Origin: Nocardia fusca NBRC 14340 | Lineage (GTDB): Bacteria > Actinomycetota > Actinomycetes > Mycobacteriales > Mycobacteriaceae | DNA length: 64,000 nucleotides | NCBI RefSeq assembly: GCF_001618425.1 | Contig: NZ_BDCU01000042.1 | Location: forward strand, 116,544 to 180,543 | Direction of reading: 5' to 3' | Shown: positions 42,901 through 47,019 of the stretch, piece by piece | Layout of the letters: each line of letters starts with the position of its first letter | How positions within the stretch are numbered: the stretch's first letter is position 1 | Made by a program: the position numbers and the translations under genes | The notes under the pieces: model-generated | The model's database searches: none | What the model was told of the DNA's origin: nothing | The model's input: the letters and a program-made list of their open reading frames with translations, nothing else

Positions 42901-43527
42901 CTGAAATCCGGGCAGCGAATGCCGGCGCACACTCAGCCGGAACCCACTACGGAGCAGGCCGGTGTGCCGGACGACGACGGCCCGGAACGGCAGGACCCGG
43001 ACCCGGCGGCACCTCTCCGGATACTGCCGGTGCCGCCGGCAACCCGGGATACTGTGCAACCTCCACAGCGCGATCCCCTCGGGACCGGTGGCGACTCTGG
43101 CGCAGGCGGACCTGAGGGGCCGGATCGAGTGCCCGGTGAAGTACAGCCCATTCTGGTCCGGCCCTTCGCCGGTGCAGGTATCCCGGCGCTTTTCGATCCG
43201 CAGACCGGCTCACTGCAGGTAGGGGACCGCGCGGGGCGGCAGCAGAGTGGTGTCTACGGTGACCTCGGCGATATACCGGTGGTGTTCTATCGCGAACCGG
43301 GCAAGGGGCTCGTACTGCGGATCGGCGAGCACCGCGTCGAATGCACCGACGCGGTGACCACCTGGTGGACCTCGGCGGGGCCGCGAACCAGCCGATTCGG
43401 CGTCGCGGTCGATGGAACTGTTCTGGCAGATGTGACCTATCGGGCGCTACCGCGAGATCTGGACCTGGGCGCCTATATCAATGCGGTTCTCGCCGACGAC
43501 GACCGCCGCGGGACTGTGTTCGACTGA
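21943..43527 (+). CDS. Giant WXG100/CpnT-like exported protein with an array of ~17 zincin-like modules
   Basis: About 7,194 aa from GTG 21943; the frame is open back to ATG 21736, but homology-like sequence begins at SRLVALPEGF. Residues 1-~110 resemble the CpnT-type WXG100-like export domain (GNPEALRAGGDAWEQAA). A hydrophobic Gly/Ala segment (~100-300) and a Pro/Thr-rich linker (~316-763) follow. Then come zincin-like modules. HExxH is intact at nt 24715 (HEFGH), 25438 (HEIAH), 29725 and 31843 (HEWGH), 32944 (HELEH) and 39718 (HEFGH). Eroded forms are at 26724 (HAAIH), 28846 and 30871 (HALDH), ~33762, 34686 (HAFGE), 35539, 36451 (REYGR), 37405 (HGFGR), 40864, 41758 and 42640. A ~440-aa module shared with the first giant lies at 37823-39150. 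The type VII effector role is inferred; substrates are unknown. Confidence 0.85.
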   Translation: MSRLVALPEGFPVGVCEPVLGPFPRGNPEALRAGGDAWEQAARECLSEADGLENMALSVPDCFSGDTAVETQKVLAATGAQKRDMAAYCESKAVECRETANAIELGQFTWIVMGSALVVELLAALAMPTGGLAIAAGVRVAARKGWQLAWAQLIESVVALCVRLSASRAALISQSVLAGALFGGGVTWSGQVWQQQRGHRDQIDWDSVTVSSAGGAAGGLGAGVLYTRPIAEALERLHARGTRGANVLAMLMAGGAAGVAGGVTGTLGGAAAASALSGDPTMPDGSEFYLGALSGALEGLLSGGVHTIGHSASSPARPDGLPGRGGRLPRPGDLSALFTRHTDTRPAGPSGRGDRPAVTAAGSAHPWPGPGDRPPATPIGSVAPVAETALIGAAETVTAPAAATDGPEPATAPTEPLAPGEGSAPPPAAGTVTAPELATAPTEPLAPGEGSAPPPAAGTVTAPELATAPTEPLAPGGRSAPPLAAGTAPDAATTTIDPHASTGRTQTTPAAGTATDATATTVTDPHSSTGRPETISSPGTAATGVTAESLATAHTGDDASVTTTAPATSSSAITPLTTDLPTHPPSTTTHIPTAADNAVTATGTSHTARLDIPDPPIETPAALPVPSGSFQPNLPWSRTNEYSTPPQLPKAERTPSPWQSLPNAPLKPGTTPPPTSTITPPRTTTATLTGTPHITPPPTGRPTTPPDITTPGNPPRAAVSTPATTPPPVATPWHSPGQTPPPATLTRPGDPADNDHTGPTLVTPDGARLRPDTGRSSELLGVPGSDDWTPWDPQGVAVELRRQLLDTTGSDIPVLGFGPDSVDPESAREYARAVMDSFAESPHVPLDSIEIGPINDANPECVPAEVQYRPVEAADGARRFTRHLVLNELFAADPTKIRRLVDENAELHRFSDSARNRPLYTVISHEFGHLLDRTGETSARNLATNGLLQHYMAERLGPDTVDGFKAWLRANLSGYSLDPATGRLNPAEALAEAYAQVVAVGRENVVAPVRILNDLLVRSADRETLRGRFGRFIDEVRYRSPHYRVAGEHLVRQWLPSGKAAEVGNSLSTGADAATQDVDSGGWSERLEGIDPAGQVRDLLEQIETGRKVLEFLDANPMIRTQFPLRAEDAPPGELGSYGKYHSDELSLETYTDGRRIVDQVLTVVHEIAHAQYHVRGITSLTRDRLETMSRDDYVAAMVDEEAYAEAQAVRAGLELRELGYPVPRTKIEEAYVAATEAYLRDSRRTGSETDADQMHEQGIAAVRALGRLDGANNGINWYQKYFGDMWDEANRAAGSAVTGDESSDRHWYRATDPDIAAELHRSALERRDLDLQMSEISGRIREIAAELGLDTGLNEAKLHETVASELRRPAGASEDPAEYRRRLHHLRVLDDLISRSAWQHSLWARAALRLEALLARDVLSTTVQANAAPGSGARLLTDQVAYLPGTPDRIVVAAFVNGHIGALEAAGRAPETAAILERGDIETEYRRLWYYPDGAFVVESIGKPDPPRVWSAESLTEPESHADKLTAERVAGLRRELADPKKTQVGPWADNILRDWEVRIEYATDADNQYDPVRNTLVLDPGLSDGLQLAAMVHAAIHIEAAGSRETPAGNRFRLQTPRWDYVRSMLAEEARAHALEIIAIRELRTAGFDITETALERAYTTAFDTERARLAERDPSRSPADLDALANIAGLQAMRPELATHRLPSGRTYAEYYGTAWDRSRGERPMDRIVADAHAAGRAVTADGDVLPSQVLENSGTRTVEKVRYANGRELVETRFTDPERGPAALLASVVGRAFGRAVSPAVYESHTLYQLVPLGKPAESISADVYELVAPYADTERALVLGLLDIVTGNVGRSAAEIYLNPERRSVAAVGHYRAFEDSGPVPSRIGPFAGDLLRRTDDGTVEYRDGALPVSLVDDFIERFATARPAFEQYEKLDWYDQSMARLQQIRSHSRNDSQSVADLDRAGPVDSAAVDSYVNRYGAGDDYGIRATVDSAGVVRAEIRTGENTPRAVDMFSDILRNLGHLATEFRVDWIPADDLPGYDGDGISTSMVTDEGNVHPAITQLAARHGFTRIESVPAEAAGQPAEGRSTAARFRRPEEPGTVGAEPIAGPEQTVVAADASNARRTGDEPAEPANPAEERDGQVPDPVRDNELEQQGPDFTGKSPAEVGLLLRDLLADRDHPVEVFGFDKLPLDAAPDVQDIARTVARLLELNPQLDVRQIGFGPMRKYHDVQVAETDTGHRYTEAIIFGSSQFTRPIGDTGTGNYFHEKVRKDIDNEIIPEIFVLQPGSALAAQAIAHALDHAGGYLAREVVHAELTHCYRDNRPRMYMSRERWELDGPNYRRWLKKVLPPTSFVDRWHDIVPRKALIDGFTANWVASNYDGNAQTSTQGAANRTLAGLLTVQDGVEPRLLDPEHAVAVPLPEPTPAQLLGALDESGAPIEDVFAGKSLRDISKILTEELLKLAGKPVVVYGLDKDVDPDIAREFARFMVHSFETDEFVDVRGVGNGPFEINFNRNQYVSARTYPGFTPFVTEGNPTQPDRDRPIYVDRIQFNSDAAEKAEFLRRVVDNAVESGYLAPDAGKRPVWWIAGHEWGHVLDAAGTGLFRKYIGDVLLGLFMHNRPGNPTISDYWIWLSPNVSGYSKTNEQGVLRINPHEIGAEAVPEVRWRGRENIGDHEVIAVVYDLLVELARAQHNGGVPSRRLIELLELRGIYRLESTGEIIDGLNPFAAIPRGEGEGAIVESGVPIEPGETESPTTGYLNSPERAADGDENSASTPAGPDSVPPQAPRLGLPDPAQPDGVRSAQDGIEPHTVTETGEPDGQLPDSALGPLVDLPDMSPAEIGAELQKLLALRNPPVEVFGFDQLPDDAAPSVRDMARSMARLFELSPQLDVRRIGFGRIMDRHHVRVSETDTGHRFTETIIFGVDQFTRPYFDKGGGDYFLAGIREDIDKGLLPITFTERPADALTAQAFAHALDHHGGYLARDLVHAELTRHYRDNRRLPNTVGERWKLSGPGYRAWLTEVLPRTSFPDEWHDVLPDRALIDGFVSNWVEYRDPDSRFDPEHAAVSRKLAQLLTGQDGVEPRPLDPEHAMPLQLPEPTPAQLLGAVDESGLPIEDDFTGKSLQKIADTLAEKLEAITEIPAFVYGPDMFIGKPWGEVADSLAEKRKLQDGRSILVFGFRPNIDPEVAREWARSLVQDFDSEDLGQDVRAVGIGFHGQIPEPGLFAWTTYGVTPADSQSDPTETDDSRRVYVQSIQLNPHPAEKAEFFRRAIDRAVESGHFRPSAGFRPVWALGGHEWGHVLDAAGNATFRTLLGDVLLGHYMAAREGEQTVPLGEPTITGYWSWLRQNSSGYGFLGRRIDPAEFGAEARTEVRSLGGRAKVDSREAFAVSEELLVELARWQHDNQVPSPRLTELLDLGRVYRVESSGEVIDGLNPFAALPEGENDGMIVGPTTPLQADAAAIHISNSPETPVPGRISEPSAGSRVDPVRGPADHQSNQQFPEDPTDSVVLGVPPGHQWPSAEHPEDVARMLEGFLYQELNDPRGVEVPGWELVPVEAVAIVQEYARAIADFVHSDPDTVLRVVGFTKDAPDGVDPEQWRTAYGVTLGVTEPESRYRSHVAVWFNVAAISDPRTFRSEVRADVSSGYRQKGAFRRPAYAIARHELEHVREVQNFESATDVLRNNVLYHYLRNHLGPATRDAHGQWVAASLPRAGLNHDGSQIDAREALAESGAEAATATPDEVDDLVRLLAELNDAQDGNTPRGVDRDVRGPVGTYRPGSRWQPGEIDFRASEAAVPHGETLERWAGLSLDVVGERVQQMGQVEVFGFDTEGLDPAVVSEIARGLTDTLERLRELGISPDIRRIGFGAVPDGMLSIAHPGIDPETGHRYLESITFNAESVRDSAGYREAVDPQYAGFGTRSAHRTSPYATGVQAVGQAMVHGVNRAAADKVEPLLELFYRTRPEPLGEQSGIGVLGWLAENFSGYAFTPTALFNGSHGLVDAFTEVMLDGPGLVGEPVRLAYELLLAPDDDQVIHRLLGWSPEPDRPRETVPVDPEYLGGPGPASDVEAEDGLPGAGAKGAGVSAELSRYGWDPEDDPPREPGPRATSVRLQTELRDLTGNPRFEIVGFESSSIDGGLNSGMVREFARALTGMFGLFPAVDLQFAGWATSALPDGQFATVVIEADPATGEDRRGLLFDPQRFGRVTAESGDSAQGFLEYIAEKVGKGEYPGVVFDDPVFAAVVHAFGEAIDYPHQRATEIALNANLRHNYEATDPQRGDPNYEEWLDKMLPGHRRGPLGVLPDSAMGSVLTEIAMRGEHSGDLTRTLFEVLQPAHRGRLPARWSDWPNPDAIRDPRLDWEPGAEYSDAEWLGVPAADQSFDVPTVEDVGELLQRKLRDLGTKTQIYGFHTELKDKEFRVRGERESGPLIANLEKAKELARGFLQFVEDYPEYEIGHFGISPVGGRADATTWAPRDLKTGVRFIETVEVSPELVAGSAQRTTELAQYSSLAGIHYPSRAVRPIQALLWSQLGNAVLARGNDVARGIAGPAVRHWYERVDAAPTEEGFRRFTHARLDRLSHAPENSAIDGCRNGELYPEGALLEAIEAVEVLGAANVPPLVKFLHDLAFRTVERQGDPPGSVRDHLHRITDRMQFGVSLRTATVPALRVLGHAGNGLVPPHVPDEATAISVSELVGVPDEGIWSLRGTASAVGLDLSAHLSAPVHGFADDSVDVLVAQEFARSLAESFDRYRPPWVAIDGIVIGDVPDGAIARTTFRLDPLTGAVRGVTITLSAEYAGDARKLRFAVLAKAGPKQGGADHWALERRPVYSVGLREYGRVLWAASGGRGDRILAESMWVEARSGDPESAHWKVYPDSPERAGDFTGYVRIDENADPDRPPVDLAEAAVDGLVESALGSRGISDMHWLAFDTLVGAVERARSLGPLGRLVDRVMFGSGETESAPGAARMSDSALLAALTELESAVRAVEGDVAAMVDATEPDAAAGDPFFGQEPHRVQEILPRILSEHTDAEPRIFGLESADLDPARVQEFARALADTFRRLPGTDVDEVGLVRNSAQFRENTHDGFTASIRYPDPRTGEQRHRLVFAAEFFRQQAAAGTDGPDGFLRFVRDRISDGRYPEMVQERPVYGVVVHGFGRAIGYRDYAAVRRDLEAIAWDHYNTHPELWETEYADWRRQILPGHTPADQQISPENAMGAALLAVSLRGEEGAPAPWAAIYRRLESDHRAAPPGSDDSSQDGLTGTRDIDEPAVDRREDEAVSDRFERSAPDGSVEPGWRLLRLRDEVELARVLYDRPASKHAARAMLDRLREVLTALHPGATPAEIDSAFFAPENTTAGGMVPRSVSLDELREEGNLRELMAAVYNAMFRSGELTENPSTTTLDDGVAALLNEENWEEKATQLELDIDALRQVRTWIAGDDPQATIGKRDLRDVRNTVRYPEDSDIADERTLSSADERVRDPLEQMRRGLTVQDWALLGMPLSPRELAAIPGDLVALRKTRLDPGRVLPRDDRGRVDADALESELAAEDETFRFAVPLYEYDDNGHRIRNEANEAVVSGVLVYREVGTVDAETALGLDPGEFAVPLPWGPGVSRVDFAKDGAWFRELAVERKFPLLAGLSGTAARFASRFLWMRPPGISEVDAAGAILAFLSPQHHSLYEQVRGMRMSGLKLVDDAVFRSPDGSAGELYRAVRERFDIPAPEGSARVAPLATGGIGERPAVEGVDSGPAAAVRDEAAPGNAQPIADPLGVRSEDRWSDVPLEKIWRQFQAMLAEALPPGRTVELFGFPGQPTATDAATTLPDPVTPTVPLDVVALREYGRALERSFGKFRDVDVRRIGFAELAPNQMAQTDTAYDSKTGRMYIESITFNTRHASDAQRLQQYIAGEVESGHFPEIFLARPIQAVALHEFGHVLDAKGNRSARNLIGPMMLQRYTTVFRAEQQWWNALPADGKAEWRQWWKRMLPELESEPSEVGMYLSWLADRFPGHSISRADVLLPGEALADSYAVAELTELMNVGRAEPVELSAEIQLAHELLVRRAKRGTAAGLLDKVADWLRFQQPYGDAQPVPYNGSIAHIWNAENSGPGRDDMAGRSDADGPANDGAGERRENADPAAAPKSRWSDWPNQEAIRDPRQEWEPDSEHSDAEWLGAPDEDIWSFHTIPEHLGAFLKQRIERSLGQDLTVRNFRGPVANFESAREVARALTDMSELYPIADLGEIGISPSSVRRDIYMSAPLAKSTGIPVAARIAINLRVFDSTSRTLAESGRFAVDNGFGYPNAALRPVYTTVVEGFARTLMARGNGDAARVAQQALSTVYERSERRHLRKPTREGFVRWAREQLNDDSYELGGAAGLTLRPENALPAAFAAVEVLGRKNVPPALRILHDLVVRAAEHQARPPRPVRDHLGRFADRLRFGGPLPSGRIHALRMLGERYGFEAKHLPNEADATSVAQLLGAPADDWSRLTSASAVGTELSARLSIPVYGFDNSVDVEVARDIARSMADTVGRFRPAGFDYVAIGRVPKDALAHTATWVHSLTGAVHATSITFNAELAADARRFRAEVLAKAGPKQDAAQHWALEYRPVYSVGLREYARALDFAGGGYAHNELLEILRAGAHSADGMSWDFTGYVEVAPSEPFTASAVDPVDALADSFVEVVAGPDRAGELHQQAFDMLLGAVERAQRRGPLGRLADWVLFGARAFSHLPGRAGSVDDAEPPGSWDEFGEMIDEILAGAARDDPFFGADPRAVQVTLQEMLRDRTGNHELEVSGLARDDLNPERVQEFARALVEMSELLSAMGVGKVELAESGRFDDFTEDGFSAWVPDNGAGDGSSELMFNAVHFRATRPDGSPVDAAELLDYLQEKIDDAQYPAAVLERPVFAAVTRGVGQAVEYRNYRETEAELNAALQAYYDTNPNWWKIDYEDWLQLTFPGYRTREYGVSPAEGMRNALVEVALRGPDHAAGPMRMVYELLKSGQRMPAHTQPEPTTEQAGVPDDDGPERQDPDPAAPLRILPVPPATRDTVQPPQRDPLGTGGDSGAGGPEGPDRVPGEVQPILVRPFAGAGIPALFDPQTGSLQVGDRAGRQQSGVYGDLGDIPVVFYREPGKGLVLRIGEHRVECTDAVTTWWTSAGPRTSRFGVAVDGTVLADVTYRALPRDLDLGAYINAVLADDDRRGTVFD
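23164..23410 (+). repeat. 84-bp tandem repeat in the Pro/Thr-rich linker (about 3 copies)
   Basis: A 28-residue unit starting EPATAPTEPLAPGEGS recurs at 23164, 23248 and 23332. The first two copies are nearly identical and the third diverges after GG-RSAPPL. The repeat keeps frame, so copy-number change would only alter linker length. Confidence 0.85.
28420..32314 (+). repeat. Tandem duplication of a ~1.8-kb two-module unit
   Basis: Unit 1 (28420-~30190) and unit 2 (~30442-32314) each encode an eroded HALDH module followed by an intact HEWGH module and end in a GLNPFAA-P-GE segment. EVFGFD lies at ~28502 and ~30524 (offset ~2,020). HEWGH lies at 29725 and 31843 (offset ~2,120), so unit 2 carries ~100 nt extra near 31320-31480. 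That extra piece is itself a small internal repeat of the IADTLAEK / VADSLAEK segment. Confidence 0.85.
34981..42930 (+). repeat. Long-range duplication of a three-module block (34981-37680 and 40354-42930)
   Basis: Both blocks open with RWSDWPN-(x)-AIRDPR and DAEWLG, contain the eroded REYGR/REYAR module after RPVYSVGL, then DPFFG and a third eroded module. Offsets are ~5,370 nt at the start and ~5,240 nt at DPFFG. Between the two blocks lie the shared ~440-aa module and one intact HEFGH module (39718). Confidence 0.8.
37823..39150 (+). other. Shared ~440-aa module, copy 2 (inside second giant gene)
   Basis: Encodes residues ~5294-5736 of the zincin-array protein. It corresponds to 5554-6870 of the first giant gene, with the same order of conserved blocks (DEVELARVLY, RSVSLDEL, TVQDWALLGMPLS, SGTAARFASRFLW, QHHSLYEQV). 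Domain borders on both sides are unrelated between the two proteins, which marks this as a discrete module. Confidence 0.8.
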
Positions 43528-43529
43528 AT

Positions 43530-43547
43530 CCGCGCGCCGGAGCGCGG
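43530..43547 (+). terminator. GC-rich hairpin after the second giant gene
   Basis: A perfect 6-bp stem, CCGCGC/GCGCGG, with a 6-nt loop (GCCGGA) starts 3 nt after the stop codon. There is no T-run. It could end or attenuate transcription before the small downstream gene. Confidence 0.4.
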
Positions 43548-43578
43548 TAGCAGCAGGTAATCGATTCGAGGAGGAATG

Positions 43579-43863
43579 ATGCGGCTCAATCACCCGACCC
43601 GTGAAGAACTGATCCAGAACTTCGACGCCGAACTGGCCTCGGTGTGCAATGGGGGTGGGCTTCGTTCGGCGACCGGCCTGGACATGGAAACCGATGCGAC
43701 ATTATGGGCGATTGCCCGCGCGTACCCGAACGTCTCCGACGCGCTGGTGGCGGCAGCGAAGGAAGCCTTCGCCGGCCAGCTCGACGGTAGTAATGCCGGA
43801 CGCCAACGGGAGGATTTGGCGCGTCGGATCGAGACGATGCGCCGTATCCGGGACGGCGAGTAA
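43579..43863 (+). CDS. Small hypothetical protein, candidate partner of the zincin-array protein
   Basis: 94 aa from ATG 43579; GAGGAGG ends 4 nt upstream. An adjacent in-frame ATG at 43576 is too close to the ribosome site. It is helical and charged, with no signal peptide or membrane segment. The start MRLNHPTREELIQNFDAEL was not assigned to a family. It lies 51 nt after the giant gene on the same strand, the position where immunity or chaperone genes of polymorphic toxins often lie. The function is inferred from position only. Confidence 0.7.
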   Translation: MRLNHPTREELIQNFDAELASVCNGGGLRSATGLDMETDATLWAIARAYPNVSDALVAAAKEAFAGQLDGSNAGRQREDLARRIETMRRIRDGE

Positions 43864-43900
43864 CCGGCACACCCGCGTGGGCCGGGGAGTAGGAGCCCGG

Positions 43901-45610
43901 TCAGGTTCGTTGCTTCGCGGTGTCCACCAGCAATCGATGTAGCGCCGTGGCCGGTGTGCTTGCCCGGTCCGAGTGCAGCTCGACCTCGGTGAACGCTTCC
44001 ACCAGCGCGGCGCCCGGGTCGAAGCGTGTGGTGGGCGAACATCCACTGAGCCGATCGCGCCAGTGCCGGTAACCGCTGACGATCCGGCCCAGCGGATCGC
44101 CGGCATGTTCGGGGCCGGCTATTCGCAGATATTCGGCGATCAGGGTGCGCTGGGCCAGCCGGTGTGCCGCGTGATCTCCGGCAGCGGACAAGGCGCGGCC
44201 GAGCTCACGAACCACCATCGCGTAGAGCGACCGGTCCATGGCGCCGGGAGCCGGCCGGCGGCCGCCGATCGCCCGTTCGATCGCCGCGGCACGCAGGCCG
44301 GGGTCGGTGGCCGCGGCCCGGTCGAGAACGATATGCGCTGCTCGGAGCTCCAGTTGATCAGCGTCGGAGATGGCCGCCCGCTCCAGGCGGGCAGGTAGCC
44401 CGTCCGCCGAGTCGGCGATCTCCAGGACACGCAGGTCGATGGTGCGGTGTTGTTCGAGTACCTGATCGACGGCGGCGGCTATCTCGCGTGCTGCGGGTTC
44501 GTCCAGCCCGGCGGTGTCGAATCCGCTGATCCGGAGTCCGTGCCGGGCGGCCAGCTCCTCGATGACGCGCATTGCGGCGGGGTCTGTGACGGTCGGCGGA
44601 GGCTGGACCGGCTCGTGGCGTGCCTTGGGCGACTTCGGTATAGCTGCGGCGGGCCGTTGCTCTTGCCTGCGGTCGTCTCGGCGGCCCGGTGGGTTGGTCC
44701 GGGGTGTGCCGCCCGGCTGATTCGGTGGGGTGTCCGCGGAGACACCGCGCTGCGGGGTCGGCGGAACGTCCCGAGGTGGGCCGCCCTGTTGGGGAGGTGC
44801 GGAGACGCGCGGGGTGGCGGCGGCCGGAGCACCGCGGCCTTCGGCGATCGGTTGAACGGTCGGCGCCGGCCCGGACCACGGAGAACGGGCTGTACCGCGG
44901 TCACCGGGTGCGGAGGGCGCGGCGCCGCGGCCGGTTTGCGCCGGTGGGGTTTCCGGGCGGGCGGGGTCATTCGCGGGCCGGGCGGGCGCCGACGGGCCGG
45001 TCGGGCTGTCACCCTCGTAGGGGTGGCCCGCTTCCGGCTGTGCGGGAGTACCGGTCGAGGGATCATTCGCCGCGCCCGCGGTCGGCGTTCCTGGTTCGGA
45101 AGTACTGGAACCCACCGGATCACCTGTCCCCGGCGCGGTTCCGGCCGGCACCGGTGCGCCCGGACCGGAATCGGGTACGCCGGCCAGTGCGGGAGTACGA
45201 GCAGCGGGGACCTCCCCGACAACCGGGATCCGGTCGGCCGACCGTAGTGCCCCCGACTCCGGGTGGGGGGACTGCAATCTCGCGGCATCGGCTCGCAAGC
45301 GCCGGCCGCCGTCGCTGTCCACTGTTTCGAACGCCGAAATCGACTGGTCGAGGATCGAACCCAGTTCGTGGAGGGCGCCGGCACTACTTTCCAATGCACT
45401 GACACCTTCCTCGGCGCCCGGCAGGTAGTACTCCGCGAACGCTTGACCCATCTCGTCATCGCCCCAGCTTGCGGCGGCTTCGGTCATTCCGGCGGCCGTG
45501 AGCGCGTCCTGTAGAGCGCGGGCTGTCCGGCCCGCGCTCTCCGCGATACTGCGCAGTTCATCGGTCAGGAGGCGCGCGGCGTCCGGATCGATATGAAACG
45601 ACTCGCCCAC
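43901..45610 (-). CDS. WXG100-type protein with one eroded zincin-like C-terminal module
   Basis: 569 aa from GTG 45610, chosen because GGAGGA lies 4 nt upstream (the frame opens further to 45631). Residues ~1-100 form a WXG100-like helical hairpin with the turn AASWGDDEMGQAF. A ~230-aa Pro-rich linker follows. The C-terminal ~210 residues repeat the module of the zincin-array protein: GLRISGFDTAGLDEPAAREI, then RSLYAMVVRELGRALSAAG, then the GxxRFDPGAALVEAFTE segment. The active-site motif is RELGR (nt 44195-44209) in place of HExxH, so zinc catalysis is not expected. It faces the giant gene tail-to-tail. It could be an exported decoy, an assembly partner or a non-catalytic binding protein. 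Confidence 0.75.
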   Translation of the reverse strand: MGESFHIDPDAARLLTDELRSIAESAGRTARALQDALTAAGMTEAAASWGDDEMGQAFAEYYLPGAEEGVSALESSAGALHELGSILDQSISAFETVDSDGGRRLRADAARLQSPHPESGALRSADRIPVVGEVPAARTPALAGVPDSGPGAPVPAGTAPGTGDPVGSSTSEPGTPTAGAANDPSTGTPAQPEAGHPYEGDSPTGPSAPARPANDPARPETPPAQTGRGAAPSAPGDRGTARSPWSGPAPTVQPIAEGRGAPAAATPRVSAPPQQGGPPRDVPPTPQRGVSADTPPNQPGGTPRTNPPGRRDDRRQEQRPAAAIPKSPKARHEPVQPPPTVTDPAAMRVIEELAARHGLRISGFDTAGLDEPAAREIAAAVDQVLEQHRTIDLRVLEIADSADGLPARLERAAISDADQLELRAAHIVLDRAAATDPGLRAAAIERAIGGRRPAPGAMDRSLYAMVVRELGRALSAAGDHAAHRLAQRTLIAEYLRIAGPEHAGDPLGRIVSGYRHWRDRLSGCSPTTRFDPGAALVEAFTEVELHSDRASTPATALHRLLVDTAKQRT

Positions 45611-46245
45611 ATTCTCCTCCGCGCGGTTCACAGCTCACCCTCACGTCTCGAGCTGCCGGACAGCCTTGCTCGGCGACGACCAGGGAGCGCTTCGACCGGT
45701 ATATTCTGCATGTCGCGGCGCGCCGATGCACCTTTTCGGCAACGATTTTCATCGATCGGCCGATCGTCGCTGCCGCTGATCGCCGCGCCACCGTCCGCAC
45801 ATCGGTCAGTCGGCACAGTCGGCTTCGACCGCCCCGGCGGTTTCGTGGCGGTGGGTGTTGAGGCCAACCCCACGGGTGACCCGTGTGTCGCTTGCCAGAG
45901 TGATGGGACCACTGGTTTGCCACGGGTATGGGACCGTGTTGTCTGGTCGCGGGCCGTGTGGGGATGGTGAGCCGGCACGCAAGCCTATTCTGCCAAGAGC
46001 GGAACGACGGAGGGTGCGTCGTTACCCAGCACGACCGGAGTACCGTATCGCTGGGGCGGCGTGCTTGCGTAGGGATTTCGAACGGCAGGACGATAATTCC
46101 CACGGGGCGCAGAGAATCCTCCGTCCGCTCCGGGGCTTGTGTGATGCGGGACGTGAGCCACAACCGGCATGGCCGGCTGAACAGGCGCTCATAACGGCAT
46201 CTCGATACAGGGCTGTCCGTCCGAACGGCGATCGGACAGTCTCGA
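45611..46245. other. Intergenic stretch without a convincing gene
   Basis: About 630 nt between the WXG100 gene's start and the end of the IclR gene, both on the minus strand. Open frames on the plus strand (for example 45593-45970) lack family features and ribosome sites. It should contain the promoter of the WXG100 gene and the end of the permease-iclR transcript. Confidence 0.5.
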
Positions 46246-47016
46246 TCACAGGAGACCGGTCAACTCGGCGGCTCCGTGTCGGAGGAACGCGATCAGGTCC
46301 GTGTTGTCCGCCGATACTCGGCCCGCGGCTCCCTGGACGCATAGTCCGCCGACCACCTCGGAGCCGGGTTCACGAACCGGAACTGCCACGGCCGCGCGGC
46401 CGATGCGGGACTCCTGGTTCTCGAAGGAGACCTCGGTGGCCAGTATGTGGGCGAGCTGGGATCGGAAAGCCAGTGGATCCACCACGGTGTGCGCGGTGAC
46501 AGGTCGCAGGTCGAGGTGCTCCAGCAGGTCGGGGCGATAGGCGAGGAGCAGTTTGCCGACCGCGTGGGCGTGGGGATTGCGGCTGATCGTGGCTGGGGAG
46601 ACGATTTCGTGGTCGGGGTCCGTGTCGACCATTCGTAGCGTGCCGCTGCGGAAGGAAGCCACGTAGAGGCCGTGCCGGGTTTCGGCGCGCAGGTCGTCCA
46701 GGATTTCTGCGACAGTCCGGGCGGGCTGGGTGGTTGCTGCCGCGTAGGCGAGTTCGGAGGTCCGGCGGCCGAGGGCGAAACCGGTGAGGTCGGGGGTGCG
46801 GACCAGGAAACCGTCGGCGACGAGGAGGTTGAGGATTCGGTAGGCCGTGGCCGGGGGGATCCGGGTGTAGGCGGAGATCTGTTTGGCCGAGACACCGGCG
46901 CCCAGGTGCGCCACCGCTTCGAGCATCGCCAGTGCGCGCTGTACCGCTTTGGGTTGCTGTCCCCCGAATTCGGTGCCCGCCGCGTCCTGGCGGGCGGGGT
47001 TTCGCTCGGCCACCAT
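46246..47016 (-). CDS. IclR family transcriptional regulator
   Basis: 256 aa. The N-terminal winged helix-turn-helix (QRALAMLEAVAHL, then VSAKQISAYTRIPPATAYRILNLL) is followed by the IclR effector-binding domain (LRMVDTDPDHEI, NPHAHAVGKLLLAY, IGRAAVAVPVREPG). IclR regulators bind small acids or amine catabolites and control adjacent catabolic genes. The start lies 3 nt after the permease stop, so the two are one transcript. The amine-oxidising operon begins divergently beyond the permease, making it a plausible target. The effector is unknown. Confidence 0.9.
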   Translation of the reverse strand: MVAERNPARQDAAGTEFGGQQPKAVQRALAMLEAVAHLGAGVSAKQISAYTRIPPATAYRILNLLVADGFLVRTPDLTGFALGRRTSELAYAAATTQPARTVAEILDDLRAETRHGLYVASFRSGTLRMVDTDPDHEIVSPATISRNPHAHAVGKLLLAYRPDLLEHLDLRPVTAHTVVDPLAFRSQLAHILATEVSFENQESRIGRAAVAVPVREPGSEVVGGLCVQGAAGRVSADNTDLIAFLRHGAAELTGLL

Positions 47017-47019
47017 TGG

